Assembly: GCF_002913715.1 (NCBI RefSeq)
Contig: NZ_PPCE01000009.1
Coordinates: 372,001 to 436,000, forward strand
Length of the DNA: 64,000 bases
Origin: Campylobacter concisus
GTDB lineage: Bacteria > Campylobacterota > Campylobacteria > Campylobacterales > Campylobacteraceae
Direction of reading: 5' to 3'
The translations under genes and the position numbers were made by a program. This document shows, in pieces, positions 1 through 9,030 of this stretch; within the stretch, counting starts at the first letter, position 1; each line of letters opens with the position of its first letter. The notes below the pieces were generated by a model. The model was not told where the DNA came from, did no database searches, and saw only the letters and a program-made list of their open reading frames with translations.

Positions 1-640
1 AAATGAGTTTGTAGGAACTTTGCCAAGTAGAGAGTGGAAGATGAGGAAGTATGGTAAAGCGTGGTTTCAAGGCGAGACCCTTATCACTTCTATCGGACAG
101 GGAAATTTCTTAGTCACGCCTATGCAAGTAGCAAAATATACAGCAGGCCTTGCAACCGGGCTAAACGTGACTCCACATTTTTTAAAGAGCATTGATGGCA
201 AGGATGTTGATTTTACACCAACAGATGATGCTTTTACGCCGTTTGAAAAGTCACAGCTACCAGCCATTAGGCATGCAATGTATGAAGTGGCAAATCATCC
301 AAGAGGCACGGCAAATAGGCATTTTATTGGAAGCCTAGTTAAAGTTGCTGCAAAGACCGGTACTGCTCAGGTCGTTGGAATTTCTCAAACCGAAAAGAAG
401 CGTATGAAAGAAGAAGATATGGCGTATTTGCAAAGATCTCATGCGTGGATGACTACATATGCGCCTTATGAAGATCCGCAATATGTCATCACAATGGTTA
501 TCGAGCATGGTGGTCATGGCGGAAGCGCGGCTGGACCAAAAATCGCTCAAATTTATAATAAACTCGTTGAAATGGGATATATAAATTTAGAAAAAATCCA
601 AAGTGATCAAAATAAAAAACAAGACAATAAGAAAAAATAA
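1..640 (+). CDS. mrdA: Penicillin-binding protein 2 (C-terminal part, cut by window edge)
   Basis: This is the C-terminal ~212 codons of a class B penicillin-binding protein, the D,D-transpeptidase that cross-links peptidoglycan during elongation with RodA. The frame is open to the left edge of the window, so the gene begins outside it. The conserved KTGTAQV box of the transpeptidase domain is visible, and upstream of it the W-x-x-GET...SIGQG stretch typical of PBP2 rather than PBP3. After the KTG box comes the usual W(M/F)..YAP...Y/V..V..EHGG region, and the protein ends in a short Lys/Asn/Gln-rich tail that should be periplasmic. A start at position 20 (TTG) is not real because sense codons for the same family continue before it. 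No partner gene (rodA) is in view. Confidence 0.93.
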   Translation, partial: NEFVGTLPSREWKMRKYGKAWFQGETLITSIGQGNFLVTPMQVAKYTAGLATGLNVTPHFLKSIDGKDVDFTPTDDAFTPFEKSQLPAIRHAMYEVANHPRGTANRHFIGSLVKVAAKTGTAQVVGISQTEKKRMKEEDMAYLQRSHAWMTTYAPYEDPQYVITMVIEHGGHGGSAAGPKIAQIYNKLVEMGYINLEKIQSDQNKKQDNKKK

Positions 641-890
641 GATCACTAAAAAGTCTTGGCAGTGACCACTTACTTAGAAATTTTTACCTTGTGCTTAGTG
701 TATTTTGGCTAAATTTATCAACTACTTTTTAATCCTCTTTATTAAATTTTGGCAAACTTGACTGAGAATTTATGTTTTTGGTAGCTAGCAAGAACCTAAG
801 CGTTGATATATCTTTAAATTTGTTAAATGCCCTTGCTTAACAAAATGTGTTGATTAGGAAAAATATCAATTTCCAAAATATTTAAATATA

Positions 891-924
891 TAAAAACGTA
901 GCAAAGTAAGATATCTCTTTGCTA
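891..924 (-). terminator. Rho-independent terminator of queC
   Basis: An 8-bp stem (899-906 with 917-924, TAGCAAAG/CTTTGCTA) and a 10-nt loop lie directly after the queC stop. Read on the minus strand it is followed by CGTTTTTATA, a good T-run. The rest of the 641-890 gap is AT-rich and shows no gene that I can support. Confidence 0.65.
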
Positions 925-926
925 TT

Positions 927-1616
927 TTATAGAAGCTCATAAGGAAAATTTTGATTTTTATATGAGATTTTATCAGTGGCATTTGCCTTTTTAAAGCCAT
1001 TTAGCCTTAGCCTGCAGCTATCGCAAAGTCCGCATGCCTCGTCCTCACTATCGTAGCAGCTCCAAGTAAGCTCTAGCGGCGAGCCAAGCTCAAGAGATTT
1101 TGCTACGATGTCAGCCTTGCTTAAATTTACAAGTGGAGTAATTATCTCGCACGAAAAACTAGGCGATGTGCCTAAATTTATAGCCTCGTTTATGCTTTTT
1201 ATGAAGCTTTCTTTGCAGTCAGGATAGCCTGAACTATCTTCTTCTACGACACCGATATAGATAGCTTGTGCATTTTCTTTTTCAGCAAGTGCGGCAGCGA
1301 CCGAGATAAAAATACCATTTCGAAAAGGCACGTAAGTATTTGGTACATCTTTTTCTACTCCATCTTTTCTTATTTGCAAGCTTTCATCAGTCAAAGAATT
1401 TCCGCCTATTTGGGCAATAAAACTAACATCCAAACTCATCTTTTTTGTAATGCCTAGTCTTTCGCAAATTTCGTTAAATGCACGTTTTTCACGTTTCATC
1501 GTCCTTTGGCCATAGTCAAAATGAAGCGCTACGATATCATATCCAGCCCTTTTTGCCATTACAGCACAAAGCGTACTATCCATACCGCCGCTCATTATAC
1601 AAACTGCTTTTTTCAT
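927..1616 (-). CDS. queC: 7-cyano-7-deazaguanine synthase QueC
   Basis: QueC is the ATP-dependent enzyme that turns 7-carboxy-7-deazaguanine and ammonia into preQ0, a precursor of queuosine in tRNA. The protein (229 aa from the ATG at 1616) opens with the PP-loop [11 protein letters not shown]. Near the C-terminus it carries the four-cysteine zinc site C-x8-C-x2-C-x2-C ([15 protein letters not shown]). I chose the ATG at 1616 rather than an upstream one at 1649 because the beta strand leading into the PP-loop begins directly after MKKAV, and because the extra residues would run into the divergent ybeY leader. It is transcribed away from ybeY and ends at a terminator hairpin. Confidence 0.95.
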   Translation of the reverse strand: MKKAVCIMSGGMDSTLCAVMAKRAGYDIVALHFDYGQRTMKREKRAFNEICERLGITKKMSLDVSFIAQIGGNSLTDESLQIRKDGVEKDVPNTYVPFRNGIFISVAAALAEKENAQAIYIGVVEEDSSGYPDCKESFIKSINEAINLGTSPSFSCEIITPLVNLSKADIVAKSLELGSPLELTWSCYDSEDEACGLCDSCRLRLNGFKKANATDKISYKNQNFPYELL

Positions 1617-1674
1617 ATTTTGCCTTTTATTTTTGCTAGAATTATACAAAAAGTTACTAAGGAAAGAGCCTAAA

Positions 1675-2121
1675 ATGATACTTTGCGAAGAGAGCTATCC
1701 AAAAATTTTAGATGAAATTTGTGAATATTTGACACAAGGAGAAATCGAGCTAGTTTTTGTTGATAAAGAAGAGATGAGAGAACTAAATAAAACTGAGCGA
1801 GGCATTGATAAAACGACAGATGTTTTAAGCTTTCCGCTTGAGCTTGTCATTCACGCCCCACTTGGCTCAATCGTTATAAACAAAGATATGGTAAAAGAGA
1901 AAGCTGCAGAGCTAAATCATAGTGAAGAGGCCGAAACCGCGCTACTTTTTACACATGGATTGCTTCATATCTTGGGATTTGATCATGAAAAAGATGATGG
2001 CGAAATGAGAGAAAAAGAGTGCGAGGTTATCAAGAAATTTGAGCTACCTAAAAGTCTAATCGTAAGAAGCGAGGACGTTAGGCTAATTGATCTTATAAAT
2101 AATAAAAACTTAAAAGAGTAG
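1675..2121 (+). CDS. ybeY: Endoribonuclease YbeY (rRNA maturation factor)
   Basis: YbeY is a zinc-dependent single-strand endoribonuclease that acts in 16S rRNA 3'-end processing and late 70S quality control. The 148-aa product carries the diagnostic H-x3-H-x5-H zinc motif as [11 protein letters not shown] (His94, His98, His104). It also has the family's [13 protein letters not shown] stretch, which corresponds to the usual R..D.pTDVLSFP. The ATG at 1675 is preceded by AAGGAAAG at a proper distance. An in-frame upstream start at 1633 would overlap the queC promoter region and adds residues that are not family-like. The last 12 bases overlap the 3' end of the convergent gene at 2110-3093. Confidence 0.95.
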   Translation: MILCEESYPKILDEICEYLTQGEIELVFVDKEEMRELNKTERGIDKTTDVLSFPLELVIHAPLGSIVINKDMVKEKAAELNHSEEAETALLFTHGLLHILGFDHEKDDGEMREKECEVIKKFELPKSLIVRSEDVRLIDLINNKNLKE

Positions 2122-3093
2122 ATTTTCTTCAGATGTTTTGTGAAGCTCTTCTAAAAGCTCCTCTTTTTGGCATAAAATCAATATATAGATAAAATTTTTA
2201 AGCTTTTTTATCTCACTTAAATTTTGAAAGTAGATTGCATTTTGTACTTTTAATAACGAGCCTTCTGGTAAGCAAATTTTTATCTCATCAGGGCTAAATT
2301 TTTTATTTAAAAATATACTTTGGCTTATGAATAAATCTTCATCGCTTTCAGTAATTATGGCTCTAAAGCTATTTCCAAAACTAGTAGGAAGAAAATTTTT
2401 GTCTATAAAAATCGGATCAAAATGCCCGTGAATCCTACCTTCGTAAGGCTTAAATGAAATTTTATTGCTATCAAGAAATTTTAAAAGTCCATAAAACATC
2501 CCAGCAAAAACTCGTGGTATGTTTAAGTTTTGATAGTATGTTTGTTTAAAGACTGTGTTTGTAAAAAAGATCGAGCTCGGATTTATCTCGTGCATAGTAG
2601 TATCTGTGTAAATGGTCTCAAAAAGAGGCGATATTCGCTGAAGTGTTCTTGTATCATCGCCAAAAAAGATATCAAAGACCTTTGCATGAAAAATTTGATT
2701 AAAAAGCTCAGTGATATTTTTTGACATGACGTGTGCGTTAGAGCCAAGTTTTGATTTTTCTAAAAAGTCATTTATAAAAGGATTTACGGCGCAAAATTTT
2801 AAATCTTTGTGAGTAGCCTCAAATCTCATGAGTTTTATCATGGCAGTTTGTAAGCTACTAACTTTTAAAAAGGCGATCTCTTTGTCGATAATTGGCACAT
2901 TATCTTCGCTAATTATGGCGTATGCGCCTTGTTTAATCGCTGTTTCTATGTCGCTATCGTTTGCGTTTAAGCAAATATAGGCAAAGCCACGTCTTACATG
3001 CTTTAGCTCGAAAACAAACTCGCTTACGCTAGTGATTGTCGGTGCATTTAGAGCCTCGGCATTTATTAGACGAGTTAAATTTTCTATTGTCAT
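2110..3093 (-). CDS. MurF/MurE-like protein lacking the ATP-binding loop, function unknown
   Basis: A 327-aa cytoplasmic protein without a signal peptide. Residues ~20-95 resemble the N-terminal UDP-binding domain of MurE/MurF, with the pattern ...[16 protein letters not shown]...[11 protein letters not shown]...VSSLQTA..KLMRFEA. Where Mur ligases then have the GTNGKT-type P-loop, this protein reads [17 protein letters not shown], with no Gly-Lys-Thr. A later segment, [13 protein letters not shown]...FIDKNF, lines up in spirit with the GR...IDD.YNA part of MurF but without its catalytic residues. It is therefore probably a catalytically dead Mur-ligase relative. Its stop abuts ybeY and it starts one base after the metG stop, so it is co-transcribed with metG. 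I believe C. jejuni has an equivalent in the same place. The function is unknown. Confidence 0.6.
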   Translation of the reverse strand: MTIENLTRLINAEALNAPTITSVSEFVFELKHVRRGFAYICLNANDSDIETAIKQGAYAIISEDNVPIIDKEIAFLKVSSLQTAMIKLMRFEATHKDLKFCAVNPFINDFLEKSKLGSNAHVMSKNITELFNQIFHAKVFDIFFGDDTRTLQRISPLFETIYTDTTMHEINPSSIFFTNTVFKQTYYQNLNIPRVFAGMFYGLLKFLDSNKISFKPYEGRIHGHFDPIFIDKNFLPTSFGNSFRAIITESDEDLFISQSIFLNKKFSPDEIKICLPEGSLLKVQNAIYFQNLSEIKKLKNFIYILILCQKEELLEELHKTSEENLLF

Positions 3094-5016
3094 TTAGCCA
3101 ACGATCGCACCGTTTTTAACTTTGCCTTGCGTACCAAGAAGCGTTAGCGAGCCATCAGATGCGCTTAGGATCATGCCTTGAGAGACATATTTTTTCATCA
3201 TCGTTCGCTCTTTTAAATTTGCTAAAACGCAAACTTGTTTGCCCACAAGCGAGCTAGGCTCGTAGTATTTGGCGATTCCAGAAAGAATTTGACGTGGCTG
3301 CTCCTCGCCAAGATCTATCTTAAATTTAAGCAGCTTCTCGCTACCTTCAACTCTCTCGCACTCTAGCACTTCACCTATTTTTATCACCACCTTTGCAAAG
3401 TCATCAATGCTAATGATTTCGTCCTCTTTTTTCTCCTCTTTTGGCTCAGCTTTTGCCTCAACCTTTGGCTCATTTGCCTCGCTCATTAGCTCTTTTTCTA
3501 TCCTTGGAAATAGCGGCTCGGTAGCTTTTGCTACAAAATTTGAAATTTCATTTTTTAAGACAAGACTTTCATAAGAAGCCGTATCTATGCTAAAGCCAAG
3601 CGTGTCAGCTATCTTAGTACAAGTTTTAGGCATAGCTGGACTAAGTAGTATCGCTACTTTTGCAACTAAATTTGCACAAAGTGACACAAGAGCGTTTGCC
3701 TCGTCAGTTTTGCCAGCTTTGATAAGCGACCATGGCTCATACTTCGCAACGGCTGCATTTGCAAGTGTTACGACCTTCCAAAGATCCTCTAAATAGCGGT
3801 TTGTAGCTAAATTTTCTAAATTTTTTATAGCCTCATCAAGGTAGCCTTTTGCCTCATCAAGCTCAGCTTTGTGAAATTTGAGTACATCTTTTGAGTCGAT
3901 TTTATAGTCGCTATACTTTGCACTCATGCCAACAATGCGGCTTAGTAAGTTACCAAGACCGTTGCCAAGTTCCGAGTTTATGCGCTCGATCAAAGCCTTT
4001 TGGCTATAGTCGCCATCTTGTCCAAACGGCACTTCTCTAAGCAAAAAGTATCTGAAATTTTCAAGTCCATAAGCGTTTGCAACCTCTCTTGGGTTTATAA
4101 CATTACCCTTACTTTTGCTCATCTTTTCGCCATTTATGGTCCACCAGCCATGCGCTGCTACGTGTTTTGGTAGTGGTAAACCAAGACTCATCAAAAATGC
4201 CGGCCAGTAAACTGCGTGAAAGCGCAAGATATCTTTGCCAACGATGTGCGTCGTATATGGCCAAAAGTCCATTCTAGCGTCATCTCTTGAATATCCTAGT
4301 GTTGTTAGGTAGTTTATAAGCGCGTCAAGCCAGACATACATAACGTGCTTTTCATCGTTTGCGCTCTTTGGTAGCTTTATGCCCCAGTCAAAGCTCGTTC
4401 TGGTTACCGAAAGATCTTTTAGTCCACCTTTTACAAAGCTTACGACCTCGTTTTTCTTACCTTTTGGGATGACGCAAAGCTCATCGTTTTCGTACCATTT
4501 TAAAAGCGCGTCTTCATATTTTGAAAGCTTGAAAAAGTAGCTCTCTTCTTTGACTAAAGACGTCACTCGGCCGCAGTCTGGACAGTGATTGTCTTCTAGT
4601 AGATCTCTTTGATTAAAAAATGTCTCGCAGCTAACGCAGTAAAATCCCTCATATTCGCCTTTATAAATGTCGCCATTTGCTTGCATCTTTTCAAAGACAT
4701 TTTGCACGGTTTGTTTGTGCTCTTCGTCGGTTGTTCTTATAAAATGATCATAGCTTATCTCAAACTCATCCCAAAGTGATCTAAATTTCGCACTGATCTC
4801 ATCAGCATACTCTTTTGGTGTCTTACCTCTTGCGCGAGCTGCTTGTTCGATCTTTTGACCATGCTCATCTGTGCCAGTCATAAAGTAGGTCTCTTTGCCT
4901 TGCAAGCGGTTAAATCTAGCAAGCGTATCAGCGATTATAGTCGTGTAGGCGTGACCGATGTGTGGCACGTCGTTTACATAGTATATTGGAGTCGTTATAT
5001 AAGCTTTTTCTTTCAT
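3094..5016 (-). CDS. metG: Methionyl-tRNA synthetase
   Basis: This class I aminoacyl-tRNA synthetase charges tRNA-Met. The 640-aa protein shows the HIGH signature as PHIGHAYTTI near residue 20, the zinc knuckle C-x2-C...C-x2-C at ~128-149 (CVSCETFF...CPDCG), the conserved WLDALINYLT region, and KMSKS as GEKMSKSKGN at ~300. The C-terminal ~105 residues form an EMAP/Trbp111-type tRNA-binding domain (IDDFAKVVIKIGEV...NLKERTMMKKYVSQGMIL). A Glu/Lys/Pro/Ala-rich linker joins it to the catalytic part. Full length for the family's dimeric form. It precedes the Mur-like gene directly on the same strand. Confidence 0.98.
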   Translation of the reverse strand: MKEKAYITTPIYYVNDVPHIGHAYTTIIADTLARFNRLQGKETYFMTGTDEHGQKIEQAARARGKTPKEYADEISAKFRSLWDEFEISYDHFIRTTDEEHKQTVQNVFEKMQANGDIYKGEYEGFYCVSCETFFNQRDLLEDNHCPDCGRVTSLVKEESYFFKLSKYEDALLKWYENDELCVIPKGKKNEVVSFVKGGLKDLSVTRTSFDWGIKLPKSANDEKHVMYVWLDALINYLTTLGYSRDDARMDFWPYTTHIVGKDILRFHAVYWPAFLMSLGLPLPKHVAAHGWWTINGEKMSKSKGNVINPREVANAYGLENFRYFLLREVPFGQDGDYSQKALIERINSELGNGLGNLLSRIVGMSAKYSDYKIDSKDVLKFHKAELDEAKGYLDEAIKNLENLATNRYLEDLWKVVTLANAAVAKYEPWSLIKAGKTDEANALVSLCANLVAKVAILLSPAMPKTCTKIADTLGFSIDTASYESLVLKNEISNFVAKATEPLFPRIEKELMSEANEPKVEAKAEPKEEKKEDEIISIDDFAKVVIKIGEVLECERVEGSEKLLKFKIDLGEEQPRQILSGIAKYYEPSSLVGKQVCVLANLKERTMMKKYVSQGMILSASDGSLTLLGTQGKVKNGAIVG

Positions 5017-5031
5017 ATTTTTCCTTTTATT

Positions 5032-5250
5032 TTAAAAATCAAATCCGCCATCGCTGCCAGTATTGCCTTTTGACATCGAGTTATAGCAGCTATTTACGTA
5101 CTCTTTTCTTGTCTCGCAGTCAAAAAATACTTCGCAGTTAAAGCAGCTTTTTTGCCCTTTTTGGCTTTGGCACTCTTGCAAAATTTTTGCTTTTTGCTTT
5201 AAGGCTAGCTCAAATGCGTCAAGTGGCTCGTTTGCTTGTGTTTCTTGCAT
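5032..5250 (-). CDS. Small conserved cysteine protein (72 aa), function unknown
   Basis: A 72-aa protein with five cysteines (27, 36, 39, 45, 55). Four of them are arranged as CxxC-x5-C-x9-C, which suggests a small zinc site. The N-terminal half is predicted helical (DAFELALKQKAKILQEC). The C-terminus ends in a Gly/Ser-rich tail finishing GGFDF. It sits between fbp and metG: the first base of its stop-to-start junction is shared with fbp, and its stop lies 16 bases before the metG start, so it is part of that transcription unit. A small gene occupies the same place in C. jejuni as I recall. I cannot assign a function. A metal-binding or translation-linked adaptor is only a guess. Confidence 0.7.
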   Translation of the reverse strand: MQETQANEPLDAFELALKQKAKILQECQSQKGQKSCFNCEVFFDCETRKEYVNSCYNSMSKGNTGSDGGFDF

Positions 5251-6113
5251 TATTTTTGCTCGTAAAATTTATGCAAAAGAGAAATTTCATCACGTGAGCC
5301 AAAAAAGCATGGCGTTGTTTGGTGAATTTTTTCTATTTTTATATCAAAAAGTGTTTGGTTTTTGCCGTTTGTCGTTGCGCCCTTTGCGTTTTCATATATG
5401 AAGGCAAATGGCAACACTTCAAAGACCACTCTTAGCTTGCCATTTGGATGATCGCTCGTTGCTGGATAGCTAAAAAGGCCGCCACCTTTTAGCAAAATTT
5501 GATGCAAATCGCTCACCATCGCACCTGAGTATCTTAGTCTGTAACCCTCGTTAAATAGCTCGTTTATAAAATTTCTATGCGTTTGGCTCCAGCCCTTTTG
5601 CGTGGCTCCAGTGGCGTTTAGCTTGCCTTTTTCTTTTAGCTTAAGCTCTTTTACAAATTTAAACTCGCCATCTTTGCCAAGTCTATAAAATTTAGGCAAG
5701 GCGCCCTTTTTCTCAGCAATTACCAGCTCAAGTCTTGGGCCATATATGCTGTAAGCTGCGGCTATTAAATTTTCTGGTTTTACCTCGTTTTCGTAGATGC
5801 CAAAAATCGAGCCAACAGCAAAATTTACATCAACTAGGCTTGAGCCATCAAGTGGATCGTAAGCGATTATAAATTTAGCATTTTTGTTTATCTCAAGCTC
5901 GTCCTCTTTTTCTTCGCTAATTAGTGCTTTTACGCAGGCAAGCTCCTTAAATTTAGCCGTGATGATCTCGTCGCTTTTGACATCAAGCTTTAGCTGTGTG
6001 TCGCCGGTTGCATTTTCGTGAGTTGTGTAGCCAAGATCGGCGTATTTTATCACTTCGCTTATCTCTTTTGCGATCTCTTTTATGGTGTTAAAAATTTGGT
6101 TTAATTCTTGCAT
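5250..6113 (-). CDS. fbp: Fructose-1,6-bisphosphatase class I
   Basis: This is the gluconeogenic phosphatase that converts fructose 1,6-bisphosphate to fructose 6-phosphate, essential in an asaccharolytic campylobacter. The 287-aa protein shows the metal-site signature DPLDGSS followed by ...[11 protein letters not shown], the LISEEKE acidic site, and the substrate-binding region [22 protein letters not shown]. The start at 6113 (ATG) forms a TAATG junction with the mobB stop, which supports translational coupling. A longer frame from 6149 would lie inside mobB and is not needed. Slightly shorter than the ~330-aa enterobacterial enzyme, as is usual in this group. Confidence 0.95.
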   Translation of the reverse strand: MQELNQIFNTIKEIAKEISEVIKYADLGYTTHENATGDTQLKLDVKSDEIITAKFKELACVKALISEEKEDELEINKNAKFIIAYDPLDGSSLVDVNFAVGSIFGIYENEVKPENLIAAAYSIYGPRLELVIAEKKGALPKFYRLGKDGEFKFVKELKLKEKGKLNATGATQKGWSQTHRNFINELFNEGYRLRYSGAMVSDLHQILLKGGGLFSYPATSDHPNGKLRVVFEVLPFAFIYENAKGATTNGKNQTLFDIKIEKIHQTTPCFFGSRDEISLLHKFYEQK

Positions 6114-6592
6114 TATACAGCCTTTGCATTTTTGATTATCCACGCACAAATGGCGTCTATATCGTCTAAATTTATATTTTTTATCTCGTAAGGAATTTGT
6201 TTTTTGTATGTTGCGATCGCATCTGAAAAGCTAAGATATTTTTCATCTATCTCATCTTTAAAAACACTTAATCTTGGTAGTGGAAGCGTCTTTAAACCCT
6301 CGACTAAGAGCATGTCAAACTCACCTAGCATTTTAATGACATCGCTAATTTCTTGTGGATTTTGTGAAAAATAAGTTGTTCTAGTTGGACTCATTACCAC
6401 CACATCTGCTCCAGTTTGTGAAAATTTAAAGCTATCCTTGCCTTCAACATCAAATTTAGCCTTGTCGCCCGGGTCGTGTTTTACTATCGCGACTTTCAAA
6501 CCATCATCTATAAATTTTTTTGCTACCTTTAAAATAAGAGTCGTTTTCCCGCTATTTGAAGGGCCAGAAAAAGCAATAGCAAGTCTTTTCAT
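6113..6592 (-). CDS. mobB: Molybdopterin-guanine dinucleotide biosynthesis adaptor MobB
   Basis: MobB is a P-loop GTPase-like protein that helps MobA attach GMP to molybdopterin, giving the cofactor of DMSO-reductase-family enzymes such as Nap and formate dehydrogenase. The 159-aa protein begins with the P-loop [11 protein letters not shown] (residues ~9-19), followed by the KHDPGD...D..GKDSF...GAD block that defines MobB, and the DMLLVEGLK strand (Walker B region). It is the first gene of the leftward run that includes fbp. A ~120-bp gap separates it from the divergent lipoprotein gene, so the promoter should lie at about 6593-6713. Confidence 0.93.
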   Translation of the reverse strand: MKRLAIAFSGPSNSGKTTLILKVAKKFIDDGLKVAIVKHDPGDKAKFDVEGKDSFKFSQTGADVVVMSPTRTTYFSQNPQEISDVIKMLGEFDMLLVEGLKTLPLPRLSVFKDEIDEKYLSFSDAIATYKKQIPYEIKNINLDDIDAICAWIIKNAKAV

Positions 6593-6713
6593 AAGAACCT
6601 TTTTTTGTTAAAATTTCTCGCGATTATAACTTATGTTGGCTTTAAAATTTATGAGTGAAATTTAAAAATTAAAATGCTAAAATGGCAGAAATTTTAGAAA
6701 TTTAAGAGTTTTT

Positions 6714-7193
6714 ATGAGTAAATTTATATCGTTTTTTGTATTCATTTTGATGATATTTGGCTGTGCTGGTGAAAAAGTAATCGTGCATGAGCCGTTAAAA
6801 AATGAGCTTCTAGCTTACACGAGCAAAAGTGAGATTATTGATGGTGCTGACAGGACGCTCATCATCGCTACCTATCTAAATCCTATTTATAACTCAAATT
6901 TAGATGTAAGCAAAGAGCACTTTTTGGTGGCCATAAATCCAAAAGAGCACGCTAGTGAGCTAAATAATATCAAGGTAAATAACGACTCAAATGCCACAAG
7001 CGCAAGGCTGCTTGATGAAAACGACGAGATGCTTAAATTTGCTGGATTTTCTATGCCTTGGGCGCTCTATTACGAAGTGACCGCACCAAGTAAGCAAAGC
7101 GATGATCTAGCGCTTAGTTTCGAAATTTATCAGTCAAAGCAGGTTTTGTTAAATTTTCGAAAAGTTGCGAAATCTTTATATTGGAACCAGTAA
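6714..7193 (+). CDS. Lipoprotein of unknown function
   Basis: A 159-aa protein with a typical lipoprotein signal: a hydrophobic N-terminus ending MIFGC, so Cys17 would be lipidated. The mature part is mostly beta-rich and contains no motif that I recognise. Residues ~25-60 (LLAYTSKSEII..ADRTLIIATYLNPI) look like an immunoglobulin-like or lipocalin-like start. The gene faces the slt gene and their 3' ends overlap by 80 bp (7114-7193). In C. jejuni the same slot next to slt holds a small lipoprotein as I recall, so it may be linked to cell-wall turnover, but that is inference from position only. Confidence 0.75.
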   Translation: MSKFISFFVFILMIFGCAGEKVIVHEPLKNELLAYTSKSEIIDGADRTLIIATYLNPIYNSNLDVSKEHFLVAINPKEHASELNNIKVNNDSNATSARLLDENDEMLKFAGFSMPWALYYEVTAPSKQSDDLALSFEIYQSKQVLLNFRKVAKSLYWNQ

Positions 7194-8751
7194 GCGCCAT
7201 ATAGATCACGTAGTTGGCAAGCACCTTTTTGCCGTAGTTTCTAGTTTCTCCGACTGGGACAAGCTCGATCGACAAAAATGGCTCAAATTTTCCCTCTTTA
7301 AACATATCATCTCTTGTGATAAGCTTTTTGGTAAAGCCAATACCGCCGTTGTACGCGTATGCGGTAAAGAGCGGATGATAGAGAAATTTATTAAGATAGT
7401 TTAGGTGATGGTTTGCAAATTTAAATGCAATATCTGTTTTAAAAAGATCATCCTGGTCAAAATTTGGGATTTTTAACTCTTTTTTACCGATCGCATTTGC
7501 GAGAAATGGCATAAACTGCATCATGCCAAGGGCGTATGAAGTAGAAACTACGCTTGGGATAAAGAGACTCTCTTGTCTAGCTAGGGCGTAGATCATCGAT
7601 TTTCTCTCGTTGCTGATGCCCTCAAGCTCAGGAGAACTTGGCATCAAGAAGTATTGTTTCTCCCAGCCATGCGCCTTTTGCATGAAAAATGCATAGGCAC
7701 CGATACTTTCGTTTGTATAAAATTTCTTCGCAAATTCGCTTGCTTGCGTGGCATTCATATCCTTTGCAAGGGCTGCAGTTTTGTTCCATAAAAACGGATC
7801 GCTCACGTCAAAATTTTCGATATTTTGCTTGCTAGGTTTTGGTACGATGACCTCGAGTGGTTCGCCACCGATCAAATCTCTTGCGTAAAGCGAGTAGATA
7901 TTTGCATCCTTGCTGGCACTTAGCTCTTTTAAAAAGCTTTCGTTTTTACTTATCTGGTACTGCCAAAAGGTCGCATTATCCCTTTGCCACGCCCTTTCAA
8001 ATGTACCCTTGGCTCTTACAAAAAGACTAAAAGCGATATCGTCTTGTTCTAGTAGAATCGCATTTAATCCAAGTGTAAAAGCATCACTTTTTTCAGTGAC
8101 AGCTGGATCAATACTTAGTAAATTTCTTCTAAAACCTTCATATTTTTTATTAAAAACAATATCGTTTAATAAATTTGTGAAGCCCTTTTGCGAGTAGAGC
8201 TTGGTCATGAAATTTGCATCAAAGCTTTCGCTAAAAAGTGTACTTTTATTTTGCGGGCTAGAGGCGTTAAACAGCTCTAAAAAACTCTTTGTATCGTTTA
8301 GTTTTACAAATGCTTGAGCCGGATTTGCCTCATTTAGTGCGAGCAAAATTTTTGATTTTTCTGGATTTGTCTTTGCAAGATTGGTCGCTAAAATTTCACG
8401 AGTATGATTGTCAAGCTTTAAACTAAAAGCAATAGATGTTAGCAAATTTTGGCAGGTTAGATTTGCCTGAGTGATATTTTTTGCATTTATACCAGGACAT
8501 TTGCTAGGAGCTGCTTTCGGCGGTAAAATTTTATCGATTGATTTTTGAACAAGGCCTGCTTTTCTAAATACATCACGCGAAAGATCTGCGATCTGCTCTT
8601 TTGTGTAACTACCCTCGTTGATAAGGCGGTTGATGTAGTAGTCTTTTGCTAGGCTTTTTGGCTCATTTTTTAGCTCTTCGTAGGTATAAATTTTAGCTAA
8701 AAGAGCAACACAGGCAAGAGAGAGAATACTAAAGTGACGCAGCAAAACCAA
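7114..8751 (-). CDS. slt: Soluble lytic murein transglycosylase (family 1, Slt70-like)
   Basis: An exported enzyme that cleaves the MurNAc-GlcNAc bond and releases 1,6-anhydro muropeptides. The 545-aa product has a signal peptide, a long helical solenoid (~100-380), and a C-terminal SLT domain with the catalytic Glu in ALARQESLF. The GMMQFMP motif and the AYNGG motif, hallmarks of family 1, follow. The start is uncertain: only TTG codons are available (8751 or 8745), both inside the yggT end, whose stop lies at 8729-8731. The overlap implies translational coupling with yggT. The last 80 bases overlap the convergent lipoprotein gene. Confidence 0.92.
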   Translation of the reverse strand: MVLLRHFSILSLACVALLAKIYTYEELKNEPKSLAKDYYINRLINEGSYTKEQIADLSRDVFRKAGLVQKSIDKILPPKAAPSKCPGINAKNITQANLTCQNLLTSIAFSLKLDNHTREILATNLAKTNPEKSKILLALNEANPAQAFVKLNDTKSFLELFNASSPQNKSTLFSESFDANFMTKLYSQKGFTNLLNDIVFNKKYEGFRRNLLSIDPAVTEKSDAFTLGLNAILLEQDDIAFSLFVRAKGTFERAWQRDNATFWQYQISKNESFLKELSASKDANIYSLYARDLIGGEPLEVIVPKPSKQNIENFDVSDPFLWNKTAALAKDMNATQASEFAKKFYTNESIGAYAFFMQKAHGWEKQYFLMPSSPELEGISNERKSMIYALARQESLFIPSVVSTSYALGMMQFMPFLANAIGKKELKIPNFDQDDLFKTDIAFKFANHHLNYLNKFLYHPLFTAYAYNGGIGFTKKLITRDDMFKEGKFEPFLSIELVPVGETRNYGKKVLANYVIYMALTGSNIKISQLFENLTKPALTDKFRN

Positions 8752-9022
8752 ACAAAAGCCTTATTAAAAATTGATCTAAAAATTGAAGCGCTAAAAGTAC
8801 GATAAGCGGAGTAAAGTCAATACCACTAAAATTTGTTTTTATATAGCGTCTAATAAAGCTATAAACCGGCTCAGTTAGCCTATAAAGCAGCTGCACGACC
8901 GGTGAGCTAGGATCAGGTCTGACCCAGCTAATGAGAGCCGCTGCTATGACGATCCACGTATAGACCGTGATAATAAGGTGTAAAATGTTTGCGACCGCTG
9001 AAAATAGGGTGGAAAGTATCAT
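8729..9022 (-). CDS. yggT: YggT family membrane protein
   Basis: A 97-aa integral membrane protein of the YggT/YlmG family. It has a first hydrophobic segment (~8-30) followed by SWVRPDPSSPVVQLLYRLTEPV, which is the family signature, then a second hydrophobic segment (~65-90). Family members are linked to division-site membrane organisation and, in plastids, cytochrome b6f assembly, but the bacterial role is not settled. The start at 9022 is an ATG. It sits 8 bases after gltX and overlaps the slt start, so gltX-yggT-slt are one unit. Confidence 0.9.
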   Translation of the reverse strand: MILSTLFSAVANILHLIITVYTWIVIAAALISWVRPDPSSPVVQLLYRLTEPVYSFIRRYIKTNFSGIDFTPLIVLLALQFLDQFLIRLLFGFAASL

Positions 9023-9030
9023 TTTTGCTC

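Noticed and set aside
641..926. tRNA or small RNA in the mrdA-queC gap
   Set aside because: No cloverleaf, no conserved T-loop sequence, and only one hairpin, which is the queC terminator.
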